This document shows positions 31,803-40,626 of a stretch of 40,626 bases of DNA, piece after piece; position 1 is the stretch's first letter; the number at the start of each line of letters is the position of its first letter. The notes under the pieces are model-generated. The model was not told the origin of the DNA, did no database searches, and saw nothing but the letters and a program-made list of their open reading frames with translations. The position numbers were made by a program, and so were the translations under genes. The stretch is from Clostridia bacterium (GTDB lineage: Bacteria; Bacillota; Clostridia; Saccharofermentanales; Saccharofermentanaceae), in NCBI GenBank assembly GCA_024403735.1, contig JAKSRG010000027.1, positions 1 to 40,626 of the forward strand, in the 5' to 3' direction.

Positions 31803-34472
31803 ATGCAGCCATTAGGTTTGAATGAAATTAGAGAGCGTTATCTCTCTTTCTTTGAGTCAAAAGGACACTTGAGACTTCCATCATTCTCACTTGTACCTAA
31901 GAATGACCCATCAATTCTTCTTATCAATGCAGGTATGACACCACTTAAGCCATACTTCACAGGTGCTGAGACACCTCCTTGCAAGCGTGTAACAACTTGC
32001 CAGAAGTGTATCAGAACTCCAGATATCGAGAACGTAGGTCACACATCTAGACATGGTACTTACTTTGAGATGATTGGTAACTTCTCATTCGGTGATTATT
32101 TTAAGAATGAAGTTATTCCATGGGCTTGGGAATTCTTGACAGAGAATCTCGAGATGCCAGCTGATAAGCTCTATCCATCTGTATATGAAGAGGATGATGA
32201 AGCTTTTGAGATTTGGAATAAGGTAGTTGGTATTCCAGCTGATAAGATTACTAGACTTGGTAAGGCAGATAACTTCTGGGAGCACGGTACAGGTCCTTGT
32301 GGTCCTTGTTCTGAGATTTATTTTGACCGTGGCGAGAAGTATGGCTGTGGTAAGCCAGATTGCCGTCCAGGTTGTGAGTGTGACAGATTTGTTGAGATTT
32401 GGAACCTCGTATTCTCACAGTTTGATCGTCAGGAAGATGGTTCTTACTTAGAGCTTGCTCAGAAGAACATCGATACTGGTGGAGGACTTGAGAGATTTGC
32501 TTGCGTAATGCAGGGCGTAGACAATCTTTTCGAGGTTGATACAGTTAGAAGAATTCTTGATACAGTATGCGAGAAGTCTGGTAAGAAGTACGGCGAGAAT
32601 GCTAAGGATGATGTTGCTATTCGTGTAATCACAGACCATATGCGTTCTTCAACAATGATGATTTCTGACGGCGTACTCCCATCTAACTCAGGTGCTGGCT
32701 ATGTTCTCAGAAGACTTATGAGAAGAGCTGCTAGATTTGGTAAGCTTTTGGGTATTGATGGTAAGTTCCTTGCTTCAATCTCAGAGGTTGTTATCGAGCA
32801 GAATAAGGATGCATATCCAGAACTCGTACAGAAGTACACAATGATTATGGCAGTTATCAACAAGGAAGAAGATGACTTCCTCCGTACAGTTGAAGCTGGT
32901 ACAGCTATCCTTAACGATATGATTTCTGCTGCTAAGGCAGAAGGTAAGGCTGTTCTTGCTGGTGAGGATGCATTTAAGCTCCATGATACATATGGTTTCC
33001 CACTCGACCTTACTAAGGAGATTGCTGCTGATAGTGGCCTCACAGTTGATGAGGAAGGTTTCAAGGCTGCAATGAAGGTTCAGAAGGAAACAGCTCGTAA
33101 GGCAACTAAGGAGAATGTATCTAATACAGCTTGGGGTGGTAATAAGCTCCCTGACGAACTCCTTAATGATAAGTCTGCTACAACATTTGAAGGTTACGAG
33201 AAGCTTTCAACTGAAGCAACTGTTAAGTATGTTTTGAAGGTTGACGATGATGGCGCACTCCAGATTGCTTCTGAAGTATTTGCTGGTGATAAGGCTATCG
33301 TAATCCTTGATAAGACAACACTTTATGCAACAATGGGTGGTCAGGTTTGTGATGCTGGTAAGCTTACAAATGATACTCTTGAGGCTGTTGTTACTAACGT
33401 TGAGAAGGATACTGCTTCTAAGTATCTCCATTCAATTGAAGTTGTTTCTGGTTCAATCAAGGCTGGTGATGTTGTTACAGCAACTGTTGATAAGGAAAGA
33501 AGACTTTCTACATGTCGTAACCACTCTACAACACACGTTCTCCAGGCTGCTCTTAGAAGCGTTCTTGGTGATCACGTTGAGCAGAAGGGTTCATATGTTG
33601 ATAGCGAAAGACTTAGATTTGACTTTACACATTTCTCTGCAATGACAGCTGAAGAAATTGCTAAGGTTGAAGATATTGTTAATAATGCAATCCTTGAGGA
33701 TATGCCAGTTGTAACTAAGGTTATGCCAATTGAAGAGGCTAGAAAACTTGGTGCTATGGCTCTCTTTGGTGAGAAGTATGGCGCTGAAGTTAGAGTAGTA
33801 TCTGTTGGTGATGGTTTCTCAGTTGAGTTCTGTGGTGGTACACACTTAACACAGACTTCACAGGCTGGTCAGTTCAGAATTATTTCTGAGTCTGGTGTAG
33901 CTTCTGGTGTAAGAAGAATTGAGGCTGTTACTGGTAAGGCTTGTTATGAGCTTATGAAGGCTGACAGAACAACTATTTCTGAAGTTGCTACAACACTCAA
34001 GGTTAACAAGGATCAGATCGTTAAGAAGAGCGAGACAGTGCTCGCAGATATTAAGTCTCTTGAGAAGGAACTTAATGAGATGCGTAAGGCTGCAGCTGGT
34101 GATGTTGCTGGTAAGGCAATTGATGAGGCTAAGGATATTAATGGTATGAAGGCTGTAGTTGCACAGATTGATTGCGACGATGCTTCAGCACTCCGTGATG
34201 TAGCTGACCAGATTAGAGATAAGATTGGTTCAGGTATTGTATTCCTCGCAGCAGCTAATGGCGATAAGGTACTCTTCGTAGCTATGGCAACAGCAGATGC
34301 AGTTAAGGCTGGTGTTCATGCTGGTAATATCATCCGTGAAGCTGCAAAGGTTGCTGGCGGTGGCGGCGGTGGACGCCCAGATATGGCTCAGGCTGGTGGT
34401 AAGGATGTATCTAAGATTTCTGATGCACTTGCTAAGGCTACAGAAGTTATTGAGCAGCAGCTTAATAAATAA
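31803..34472 (+). CDS. alaS: Alanyl-tRNA synthetase
   Basis: An 889-residue class II synthetase of full bacterial length. Motif 1 and 2 lie in the first ~240 residues (LRLPSFSLVPKNDPSILLINAGMTPLKPYF; RHGTYFEMIGNFSFGDYF). The editing domain carries the zinc-type HxxxH (HSTTHVLQAAL) and FCGGTHLTQTSQ with its Cys and His. The C-terminal DHHA1 part ends in VAGGGGGGRPDMAQAGG. It charges tRNA-Ala and deacylates Ser/Gly-tRNA-Ala. SD AGGAG precedes the ATG. It heads a tightly packed unit that continues into the HIT gene 24 bases downstream. Confidence 0.98.
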   Translation: MQPLGLNEIRERYLSFFESKGHLRLPSFSLVPKNDPSILLINAGMTPLKPYFTGAETPPCKRVTTCQKCIRTPDIENVGHTSRHGTYFEMIGNFSFGDYFKNEVIPWAWEFLTENLEMPADKLYPSVYEEDDEAFEIWNKVVGIPADKITRLGKADNFWEHGTGPCGPCSEIYFDRGEKYGCGKPDCRPGCECDRFVEIWNLVFSQFDRQEDGSYLELAQKNIDTGGGLERFACVMQGVDNLFEVDTVRRILDTVCEKSGKKYGENAKDDVAIRVITDHMRSSTMMISDGVLPSNSGAGYVLRRLMRRAARFGKLLGIDGKFLASISEVVIEQNKDAYPELVQKYTMIMAVINKEEDDFLRTVEAGTAILNDMISAAKAEGKAVLAGEDAFKLHDTYGFPLDLTKEIAADSGLTVDEEGFKAAMKVQKETARKATKENVSNTAWGGNKLPDELLNDKSATTFEGYEKLSTEATVKYVLKVDDDGALQIASEVFAGDKAIVILDKTTLYATMGGQVCDAGKLTNDTLEAVVTNVEKDTASKYLHSIEVVSGSIKAGDVVTATVDKERRLSTCRNHSTTHVLQAALRSVLGDHVEQKGSYVDSERLRFDFTHFSAMTAEEIAKVEDIVNNAILEDMPVVTKVMPIEEARKLGAMALFGEKYGAEVRVVSVGDGFSVEFCGGTHLTQTSQAGQFRIISESGVASGVRRIEAVTGKACYELMKADRTTISEVATTLKVNKDQIVKKSETVLADIKSLEKELNEMRKAAAGDVAGKAIDEAKDINGMKAVVAQIDCDDASALRDVADQIRDKIGSGIVFLAAANGDKVLFVAMATADAVKAGVHAGNIIREAAKVAGGGGGGRPDMAQAGGKDVSKISDALAKATEVIEQQLNK

Positions 34473-34496
34473 TTGAACTAATAGGAGACGATATTT

Positions 34497-34838
34497 ATGT
34501 GTATTTTCTGCGATATTATCGATAAGAAGATTCCATCTTCATGCGTTTATGAGAATGATTATGTGTACTGTTTTAATGATATTAATCCAGTTGCACCAGT
34601 TCATGTTCTTGTAGTTCCTAAGAAGCACTTCGAAGACATTATGGATATCGCTACTAATGAAGAATGTGCTTTCTACATGGGTGAAGTAGCAAAGGCTGTT
34701 AATGAAGTTGCTAAGATTAAGGGTCTCGAAGAGGGATTTAGAGTTATTAACAACTGTCGTGAGATGGGTGGTCAGACTGTAAAGCACATTCATTTCCATG
34801 TTATTGGTGGTCTTAAGCTTACTGAGAAGATGATTTAA
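34497..34838 (+). CDS. HIT-family (HinT-like) purine nucleotide phosphoramidase
   Basis: A 113-residue histidine-triad protein of the HinT type. CIFCDIIDKKIPSS is the family N-terminus with a Cys pair, and HIHFH (H97, H99, H101) is the catalytic triad; the usual C-terminal extension is absent and the protein is of standard size (~110-140). Members hydrolyse aminoacyl- or lysyl-AMP adducts, a role that fits its position behind an aminoacyl-tRNA synthetase gene. Its stop TAA shares one base with the ATG of the next gene (TAATG at 34836-34840), implying translational coupling. Confidence 0.93.
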   Translation: MCIFCDIIDKKIPSSCVYENDYVYCFNDINPVAPVHVLVVPKKHFEDIMDIATNEECAFYMGEVAKAVNEVAKIKGLEEGFRVINNCREMGGQTVKHIHFHVIGGLKLTEKMI

Positions 34839-35404
34839 TGGATAAGACAATTGAGAGAGCACTTAAGTATTTAGGCTTTAAGGGAACTGCAGATGCAGAG
34901 CAGCTCCATTTAGTAGAAACTGCAATGATGGAGATTAAGCAGGTCGCAAGACCTGCTTGTCTCCATACTTTTTATAAACTACATAGAACTCCTGAAGGTG
35001 TTTACTATATTGATGGCAAATTGAATTTGGACTATAAGTCAACAAGGGGATTGTTCGAGAAAAAAGATTCTGATCTTCTTTGCATATTGGTATCAACTAT
35101 AGGCCCTGCAGTAGATAAAAGAATAGCTAAGTATAAGGAGATTGAGCCATCCCGTATGGTGCTTTTGGATGCTTGTGCTAGTAGCTATGTAGAAGAGATT
35201 ACTGATGAGTATCAAGCTAAACTAAATCTTAAGGAGCAAACATTTAGATATGCTCCTGGCTATGGCGATGTTCCATTGACCATGCAAAGAGAAATATTTG
35301 ATTTGATGCCTCAGATATCAAGAATTGGTATTGAATTAGACGATACAAATTTTATGCATCCATTTAAGTCGATGACTGGACTGATTGGATTTAAAAAGGA
35401 TTAA
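34838..35404 (+). CDS. MetH reactivation (AdoMet-binding) domain protein
   Basis: A 188-residue stand-alone version of the C-terminal activation domain of cobalamin-dependent methionine synthase. RYAPGYGDVPLTMQREIF is the AdoMet-binding signature (RxxPGY), preceded by LDACASSYVEE. In E. coli MetH this domain is fused at the C-terminus (~residues 900-1227); here it is the gene directly upstream of metH, and both share a TAATG overlap. It would donate an AdoMet methyl group to reactivate oxidised cob(II)alamin together with a reductase. The start ATG 34838 is coupled to the HIT gene stop. Confidence 0.92.
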   Translation: MDKTIERALKYLGFKGTADAEQLHLVETAMMEIKQVARPACLHTFYKLHRTPEGVYYIDGKLNLDYKSTRGLFEKKDSDLLCILVSTIGPAVDKRIAKYKEIEPSRMVLLDACASSYVEEITDEYQAKLNLKEQTFRYAPGYGDVPLTMQREIFDLMPQISRIGIELDDTNFMHPFKSMTGLIGFKKD

Positions 35405-37827
35405 TGTGTATGTACGATGTGAAAAATACAATAGGCAAAGATTATCTTGTGTTTGATGGTGGTTTTGGTTCCATGCTTCAGAAGTATGGTATTAAGCCAG
35501 GTGTTCAGAGTTTTGAGATGAATATTTTGGAACCAGATACTGTTACAGCAATTCACAAGGAATATCTTGAAGCTGGTTCAAATGTTATTACACTTAATAC
35601 ATTTGGTGCTGATAGACTTCACGTTTCATCTACTAAGTATTCACTCGAGGAAGTTATTCTAGCAGCTGTTAAGAATGGCCGTAATGCAATTGATGGCCGT
35701 GAAGGCAAGTATTGTTTTTATGATATTGGTCCTTCTGGAAAACTTCTTGAACCTTTGGGTGATTTGAGCTTTGATGAGGCTTATGAGATATTTGCTGAAC
35801 AGGTAAGAATTGCTAAAGATCATGTTGATGGTTTTATTATTGAGACAATGACAGATCTTTATGAAGTTAAGGCTGCTATGTTGGCAGTTAAGGAAAACAC
35901 AGACTTGCCATTAATCGTATCTGTATCATTCAGTGATAACGGTAAGATGCTCACAGGTGCATCACCACTTCAGATGGTTACAACTGTACAGGCACTTGGC
36001 GCTGATATGCTTGGTGTTAACTGTTCACTTGGACCAAAGGAACTTCTTCCAATTGTTGAGGAGATTACAAGTGTAGCGACACTTCCACTTCTTGTTCAGG
36101 CTAATGCTGGTCTTCCTAAGTTTGATGGTGAGAAGACTTATTATGAGATTGATGCTGACGAATTCGCATGTTATATCGGAGAGATGATGGAAGTTGGTAT
36201 CGCAGGTTTTGGTGGCTGTTGTGGTACAACTCCTGAGCATATTGCGGCTACTGTTAGAGAGTCAAAGAGACATACATTTGCATATGATCCAAAGCCATAT
36301 GTTACACGTGTAACTGGTACAAGTACTGTAGTAAGAATTGGCGATCGCGTTGTTCGTTGCGGCGAAAGACTTAATCCTACAGGTAAAAAGAAGATGAAAG
36401 AGGCACTTATTGAAGGTCGTCTATATGACATCGTTGATGAGGGTGTTAAGCAGGTTGAAAAAGGTGCCGACGTACTCGATGTTAATGTTGGTATTCCTAA
36501 TATCGATGAACCTCAAGTAATGGTTGATCTTATTAAGCAGCTTCAGGAAGTAATCGATGTTCCTCTTCAGATTGATAGTACAAATCCAGAGGCATTGGAG
36601 AGAGCTTGTCGAATATATAATGGTATTCCACTTATCAACTCTGTTAATGGTAAGAAGGAAGTAATGAAGGATGTATTTCCTATTTGTGCCAAGTACGGTG
36701 GTGTTCTTATTGGACTTTGTATTAATGAGGAAGGTATTCCACCAACAGCAGAAGAGCGTTTTGCAATAGCAGAGAGTATTATCTCTGAAGCAGCAAAGTA
36801 TGGTATCTGTAAGGAGAGAATTATTATTGACTCTCTTGTACTTACAGCATCTGCTCAGCAGAAGGAAGTAATGGAGACTGCTAAGTGCGTTAAGTTAGTT
36901 ACAGACCGCCTTGGTATTAGTACTTGCCTTGGATTAAGTAATGTATCTTTTGGCCTTCCTAATCGTCCTCTTATCAATAGAACATTCCTTGTAATGGCTC
37001 TTTTAAGTGGACTTAAGCTCCCAATTCTTAATCCTTTCGATTATGAATTGATGAGTGCAATTGATGCCTTTGAAGTTCTTAACAACAAGGACGTTAATGC
37101 CGAAGACTATATTACTCGACATACAAATGATGTAACTGTTGCTGCAACATCAGCTACATCTGCACCAGCTACCTCAACTGATGGTGGTAGTCAGTCAGAA
37201 GTAATGTCAGATGATCCTTTATTTAATGCTATTTGCAAAGGTCAGAAGCATGCAGCAGTTGAGGCTGTTAAGGTAATGGATGGCGTTACACCAATTGAGA
37301 TTGTTGAGAAGTCTTTGATACCTGCTCTTGATAAAGTTGGTAACGATTACGATAAGGGAAAGATATTTCTTCCACAGCTTATGGTATCTGCTGAAACTGC
37401 TAAGCTTGTTTTCGATGAGATCAAGAAGGGAATTAATACAGAGGCTGGAGCAACAAAGGGACCAATTATCATTGCGACAGTTGAAGCTGACGTTCACGAT
37501 ATTGGTAAGAATATCGTTAAGGTAGTACTTCAGAGTTATGGCTTCGAGGTAATCGATTTAGGTAAGGATGTTAAGGCTAGCGTAATTGTTGATGCTGTTA
37601 AGGAATATAAACCTAAGGCAGTTGGTCTATCAGCACTTATGACTACAACAGTAGTGTATATGAGAAAGACTATTGAAGCTTTGAAGGAAGCTGGATTAGA
37701 TGTTCCAACATTCGTCGGAGGAGCTGTACTTACACAGGATGTAGCTGATCAGATTGGTGCAACATTCTATACAAAAGATGCTATGGGATCTGTTCGTGTA
37801 TGCGAGCAGGTCTGCGAGAATAACTAA
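35404..37827 (+). CDS. metH: Cobalamin-dependent methionine synthase, without activation domain
   Basis: An 807-residue enzyme. Residues ~1-290 form the homocysteine-binding barrel with zinc ligands C207 and C272/C273 (GGCCGTTPEH). Residues ~305-570 form the pterin-binding (methyltetrahydrofolate) barrel (CGERLNPTGKKKMKEAL..., DVNVG, IDSTNPEALERA). A Thr/Ser/Ala-rich linker (~575-595) leads to the B12-binding cap and Rossmann-like domain with DVHDIGK, where H698 is the lower axial cobalt ligand, and the GLSALMT and GGAVLTQ motifs. The fourth, activation domain is missing and is encoded by the preceding gene. It makes methionine from homocysteine. ATG 35404 overlaps that gene's stop; a second ATG lies at 35410. 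Confidence 0.96.
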   Translation: MCMYDVKNTIGKDYLVFDGGFGSMLQKYGIKPGVQSFEMNILEPDTVTAIHKEYLEAGSNVITLNTFGADRLHVSSTKYSLEEVILAAVKNGRNAIDGREGKYCFYDIGPSGKLLEPLGDLSFDEAYEIFAEQVRIAKDHVDGFIIETMTDLYEVKAAMLAVKENTDLPLIVSVSFSDNGKMLTGASPLQMVTTVQALGADMLGVNCSLGPKELLPIVEEITSVATLPLLVQANAGLPKFDGEKTYYEIDADEFACYIGEMMEVGIAGFGGCCGTTPEHIAATVRESKRHTFAYDPKPYVTRVTGTSTVVRIGDRVVRCGERLNPTGKKKMKEALIEGRLYDIVDEGVKQVEKGADVLDVNVGIPNIDEPQVMVDLIKQLQEVIDVPLQIDSTNPEALERACRIYNGIPLINSVNGKKEVMKDVFPICAKYGGVLIGLCINEEGIPPTAEERFAIAESIISEAAKYGICKERIIIDSLVLTASAQQKEVMETAKCVKLVTDRLGISTCLGLSNVSFGLPNRPLINRTFLVMALLSGLKLPILNPFDYELMSAIDAFEVLNNKDVNAEDYITRHTNDVTVAATSATSAPATSTDGGSQSEVMSDDPLFNAICKGQKHAAVEAVKVMDGVTPIEIVEKSLIPALDKVGNDYDKGKIFLPQLMVSAETAKLVFDEIKKGINTEAGATKGPIIIATVEADVHDIGKNIVKVVLQSYGFEVIDLGKDVKASVIVDAVKEYKPKAVGLSALMTTTVVYMRKTIEALKEAGLDVPTFVGGAVLTQDVADQIGATFYTKDAMGSVRVCEQVCENN

Positions 37828-37839
37828 GGTGGTATAAAG

Positions 37840-38493
37840 ATGGCAAGAGGTAGAACAAAGAAACATATTCCTGAGAGAATGGAACGTTGTAAAGAGAGAT
37901 GGTTCGAGACACCATTGATGAATAAAGGTCAGTGGAGACAGATTTGTAAGTTCCCTGAGGATGCAGAGTTATTCTTAGAGATTGGCTGTGGTAAGGGTAA
38001 GTTTTGCTGTGAGATGGCAAAGAAAAATCCTAATGCCCTCTATATCGCACTCGAAAGAGATACTTCAGTTATTTTGTCTGCTATTGAGAAGGCTCATGAG
38101 CAGGAGATACCTAATCTTTTCTTTTTGAATACAGATGCTAATCTTCTCGAAAACTATTTCGATGAGAATGAAGTTAGCAGAATTTATTTGAATTTCTCTG
38201 ACCCATGGTCTAGACGCAATAAGCCTAAGAGAAGACTTACATATAGAGATTTTCTTGTTCAGTATCAGAAAATGCTCGTTAACGGTGGAAGCATTAGTTT
38301 TAAAACGGATAACGATATTCTTTTTGATTTTTCACTTGAAGAATTCGAGTTTTGTGGATTTGAACTTAGCGAGTTAACAAGAGATCTCCATAATTCTGAG
38401 TGGGATGCAAATAATGTAAGAACAGAGTTCGAGCAGAAGTTTGCTGATCAGGGAATTAATATTAAGAGAGTAGTAGCAACAAATAAAAAGTGA
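37840..38493 (+). CDS. trmB: tRNA (guanine46-N7)-methyltransferase
   Basis: A 217-residue SAM-dependent methyltransferase. EIGCGKG (47-53) is the SAM motif I; LNFSDPWSRRNKPKRRL carries the conserved PW..K..H/R block of TrmB, and the C-terminal RTEFEQKFADQGINIKRV matches the family signature T-EFE-KF-G-I. It forms m7G46 in the variable loop of tRNA. An MARGRTKK start is typical of Firmicute TrmB. SD GGTGG; the gene lies 12 bases after metH. Confidence 0.97.
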   Translation: MARGRTKKHIPERMERCKERWFETPLMNKGQWRQICKFPEDAELFLEIGCGKGKFCCEMAKKNPNALYIALERDTSVILSAIEKAHEQEIPNLFFLNTDANLLENYFDENEVSRIYLNFSDPWSRRNKPKRRLTYRDFLVQYQKMLVNGGSISFKTDNDILFDFSLEEFEFCGFELSELTRDLHNSEWDANNVRTEFEQKFADQGINIKRVVATNKK

Positions 38494-38528
38494 TATAACA
38501 AAATCAAAGTTTATGCGAGGTGATTACT

Positions 38529-39029
38529 ATGAGTAAGACATTGATTGTAGTTGATATGCAGAATGATTTTATTGATATGGCACTAGGAACTAAGGAAGCA
38601 GTTGCGATTGTTCCAAATGTCATTAATAAGATTAAGTCTTATGTAGATAATGGTGATGAAGTTATCTTTACTAGAGATACTCATCAGAGTGATTATCTTG
38701 ATACACCAGAAGGTATTAAGCTTCCTGTGCCACATTGTATCGAAGGTACAAAGGGTTGGGAGATTTATGACGGTGTATATGTTGAAGGTTGTAAAATCGT
38801 TAATAAACCGAACTTTGGATGGCCTAATTGGTTCATGGAGTCTTTTGACGAAGTTGAATTAATTGGTCTTTGTACAGATATCTGCGTAGTATCAAATGCA
38901 CTTATTATTAAGGCACAGTTCCCAGATATTAAGGTTACTGTTGATAGTAGTTGCTGTGCTGGTGTGACACCAGAGACACATGATGCTGCTCTTAGCACAA
39001 TGAAGATGTGCCAGATTGATGTAATTTGA
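38529..39029 (+). CDS. Nicotinamidase-like cysteine hydrolase
   Basis: A 166-residue isochorismatase-fold hydrolase. Catalytic triad candidates are D9 (VVDMQNDF), K93 (VNKPNFG) and C119 (GLCTDICV). FTRDTH supplies a metal-ligand type Asp/His pair, and PHCIEGTKGW matches the WPxHCxxGT stretch of nicotinamidases. Nicotinamide to nicotinate fits best because nadE follows 33 bases later. The start is ATG 38529 with GAGGTGA just upstream; an upstream GTG overlaps that SD. A general cysteine hydrolase remains possible. Confidence 0.85.
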   Translation: MSKTLIVVDMQNDFIDMALGTKEAVAIVPNVINKIKSYVDNGDEVIFTRDTHQSDYLDTPEGIKLPVPHCIEGTKGWEIYDGVYVEGCKIVNKPNFGWPNWFMESFDEVELIGLCTDICVVSNALIIKAQFPDIKVTVDSSCCAGVTPETHDAALSTMKMCQIDVI

Positions 39030-39062
39030 GTTAGTAATTTATGATGCCAGGAGGTGTTTATT

Positions 39063-39800
39063 ATGTATGAATTTGATGCGTTGAAAGTTAAAAACCAGTG
39101 TGTCGAGTGGATTAAGGATTTCTTTGCTAAGAATGGTCCTGATTGTAATGCTATTGTAGGTATTTCAGGTGGTAAGGATTCTTCAATCGTTGCAGCACTT
39201 TGTGTAGAAGCGCTTGGTGTTGATAGAGTTATTGGTGTTCTTATGCCTAATGGTGAACAGGCTGATATCGATTGTGCAAGACTTCTTGTTAATCACCTTG
39301 GTATTAAGAACTATGAGATTAATGTTAAGGCTGCAGTTGACGGTGTGCTTGCCTCAATGCCTGCTGATATGGAAATCTCAACTCAGACAAGAACTAATAT
39401 TTCTCCACGGATTAGAATGACAACTCTTTATGCAGTTGCTCAGTCAAATAATGGTCGTGTAGCTAATACATGTAACCTTTCAGAGGACTGGGTTGGTTAT
39501 TCAACAAGATATGGTGATCAGGCAGGCGACTTCAGCCCATGCTCATTCATTACTGTTACTGAGATGAAGCAGATTGGTCACTTGCTCGGACTTCCTAAGG
39601 AGTTAGTAGAGAAGACACCTATCGATGGTCTTTGTGGTAAGACTGACGAAGAGAACCTTGGCTTTACTTATGCAGAACTTGATAAGTACATCAGAGAAGG
39701 TGTTATCGAGTCTGAAGATAAGAAAGCAAATATCGACAGAAGACATAAGCTCAATCTTTTCAAACTTGAGTATATGCCTTGCTTTAAGCCAGAAATCTAA
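39063..39800 (+). CDS. nadE: Ammonia-dependent NAD(+) synthetase
   Basis: A 245-residue N-type ATP pyrophosphatase that amidates nicotinate adenine dinucleotide to NAD. The PP-loop SGGKDSS is at 35-41, and NLSEDWVGYSTRYGD, GDFSPCSFITVTEMKQIGHLLGLPKELVEKTP and GKTDEENLGFTY are standard NadE signatures. There is no glutaminase domain, so ammonia is the nitrogen source. ATG 39063 is chosen for its AGGAGG (39048-39053) spacing; an earlier GTG overlaps the SD. It is the last gene of the alaS-to-nadE unit, with a strong terminator 29 bases downstream. Confidence 0.95.
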   Translation: MYEFDALKVKNQCVEWIKDFFAKNGPDCNAIVGISGGKDSSIVAALCVEALGVDRVIGVLMPNGEQADIDCARLLVNHLGIKNYEINVKAAVDGVLASMPADMEISTQTRTNISPRIRMTTLYAVAQSNNGRVANTCNLSEDWVGYSTRYGDQAGDFSPCSFITVTEMKQIGHLLGLPKELVEKTPIDGLCGKTDEENLGFTYAELDKYIREGVIESEDKKANIDRRHKLNLFKLEYMPCFKPEI

Positions 39801-39828
39801 TCAAAAAATTTTTATATAACAATCAACG

Positions 39829-39893
39829 AAGGCTTCAGATAGACAAATGATTTTCGAATGAAAATTATTTGAGTTTATTTGAAGCCTTTTTGA
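39829..39893 (+). terminator. Terminator of the alaS-nadE unit
   Basis: The outer stem AAGGCTTCA (39829-39837) pairs with TGAAGCCTT (39880-39888), and the inner stem CAAATGATTTTC (39844-39855) with GAAAATTATTTG (39860-39871). TTTTT follows. It is a long two-storey hairpin; a strong terminator in this context. Confidence 0.9.
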
Positions 39894-39957
39894 TTAAAAC
39901 TTGCAAAAAAATTAATGTTGTTTACAACAAATTCACCTAACTATGCCGCATTTTTTA

Positions 39958-39986
39958 TTGCGAAGGCTGTAATAATGTTGTAATAT
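39958..39986 (+). promoter_or_regulatory. GAPDH promoter and leader
   Basis: TTGCGA (39958-39963), a 17-base spacer and TAATAT (39981-39986) put the start near 39993. The leader begins with a stem-loop, GTGC (39994-39997) with GCAC (40003-40006), before the AGGAGG (40034-40039) RBS. A short GTTGT/ACAAC inverted repeat lies upstream at 39917-39928. Strong codon bias in the following gene fits high expression. Confidence 0.7.
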
Positions 39987-40047
39987 TTTTGTGGTGCGTA
40001 AGGCACACAAAGTATTTTCCATTAAGGAATTTTAGGAGGAAATAAAA

Positions 40048-40626
40048 ATGGCAGTAAAAGTAGCTATTAACGGTTTCGGTCGTATCGGCCGTCTTGCTTT
40101 CCGTCAGATGTTCGGTGCAGAAGGTTATGAGGTTGTTGCAATCAACGATCTTACAAGCCCAAAGATGCTTGCTCACCTTTTGAAGTATGACTCAGCTCAG
40201 GGTACATACGCTCTTAAGGATACAGTAGTAGCAGGTGAGGATTCAATCACAGTTGATGGTAAGACACTTAAGATTTACAAGGAGCCAGATGCAAACAACT
40301 GTCCTTGGGGTGAGCTCGGTGTAGACGTAGTTCTCGAGTGCTCAGGTTTCTATACATCAAAGGAAAAGGCACAGGCTCACATCAATGCAGGTGCTAAGAA
40401 GGTAGTTATCTCAGCTCCAGCTGGTAACGATCTTCCTACAATCGTTTACAATGTAAACCACACAACACTTACAGCTGATGACAAGATCATCTCAGCTGCT
40501 TCATGTACAACAAACTGTCTTGCTCCAATGGCTAAGGCTCTTAACGACCTCGCTGGTATCAAGTCAGGTATCATGTCAACAATCCACGCTTACACAGGCG
40601 ATCAGATGATCCTCGACGGCCCACAG
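40048..40626 (+). CDS. gap: Glyceraldehyde-3-phosphate dehydrogenase, type I (5' part)
   Basis: The first 193 codons of a ~335-residue glycolytic enzyme; the 3' end is outside the window. [15 protein letters not shown] is the NAD-binding Rossmann motif, INDLT and [11 protein letters not shown] follow, and SCTTNC holds the catalytic C153. HAYTGDQ is the next conserved segment. Codon use (GGT, GTA, CTT, AAG, TCA strongly preferred) is more biased than in neighbours, as expected for a highly expressed protein. It is preceded by its own promoter after the alaS-unit terminator. Confidence 0.97.
   Translation, partial: MAVKVAINGFGRIGRLAFRQMFGAEGYEVVAINDLTSPKMLAHLLKYDSAQGTYALKDTVVAGEDSITVDGKTLKIYKEPDANNCPWGELGVDVVLECSGFYTSKEKAQAHINAGAKKVVISAPAGNDLPTIVYNVNHTTLTADDKIISAASCTTNCLAPMAKALNDLAGIKSGIMSTIHAYTGDQMILDGPQ

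Noticed and set aside
32699..33064. 121-codon minus-strand ORF within alaS
   Set aside because: Antisense shadow of a conserved gene; no start signal, Ser-rich random composition.
1..40626. CRISPR arrays, insertion sequences or prophage
   Set aside because: No direct repeats at regular spacing, no transposase or integrase-like proteins, no terminal repeats were found.

Overview
The window looks like chromosome of a low-GC Gram-positive Clostridia bacterium, most likely Lachnospiraceae. The reasons are AT-rich DNA with strong AGGAGG-type ribosome binding sites, sigma-A type promoters, RNase J, a MetH whose reactivation domain is a separate gene, a BspA-like/transglutaminase secreted protein, and an ABC exporter with a coiled-coil FtsX permease. 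I could run no database search, so the taxonomic call is inference. I see no phage, insertion sequence, plasmid or CRISPR signature.

Layout. 1-161: the 3' end of a 5S rRNA, tRNA-Asn and a terminator close an rRNA operon. 303-5847: an unusual accessory block with a divergent sigma-70-like protein, a 72-residue soluble ZAS-type (H-x3-C-x2-C) anti-sigma-like protein, two tandem YbjN-like proteins, and an 1160-residue protease. The protease joins a Clp-type AAA+ module, a receiver-like domain, an FtsH-type AAA+ module and an M41 zinc peptidase, with no membrane anchor. This is my main candidate for a previously undescribed system. 5925-8494: MATE transporter, class I aminotransferase, bidirectional terminator. 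8504-11485 (minus): cell-wall SH3/3D protein followed by RNase J. 11489-12046: a non-coding stretch with a possible structured RNA. 12047-15307: a 47-residue membrane protein, then feoA-feoB-tcdA from a consensus promoter.

15326-24088: apparently one long transcription unit with proS, a secreted transglutaminase/leucine-rich-repeat protein, an ABC ATPase and its large FtsX-type permease, and an acyltransferase-3-like membrane protein. 24183-29185 (minus): DUF1015 protein, FAD-dependent oxidoreductase and a large DUF2298 membrane protein, tightly coupled. 29319-31719: MFS transporter and WYL-domain regulator, each with its own promoter. 31724-39893: alaS, HIT protein, MetH reactivation protein, metH, trmB, nicotinamidase-like hydrolase and nadE, closed by a strong terminator. 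39958-40626: promoter and 5' part of the GAPDH gene, cut by the window edge.

How the genes work together. The right-hand half is mostly housekeeping (tRNA charging, methionine/B12 and NAD metabolism, glycolysis). The left-hand accessory block looks like a regulated protein quality-control module. The protease gene is preceded and followed by intrinsic terminators whose T-tracts run straight into the next gene's ribosome binding site.
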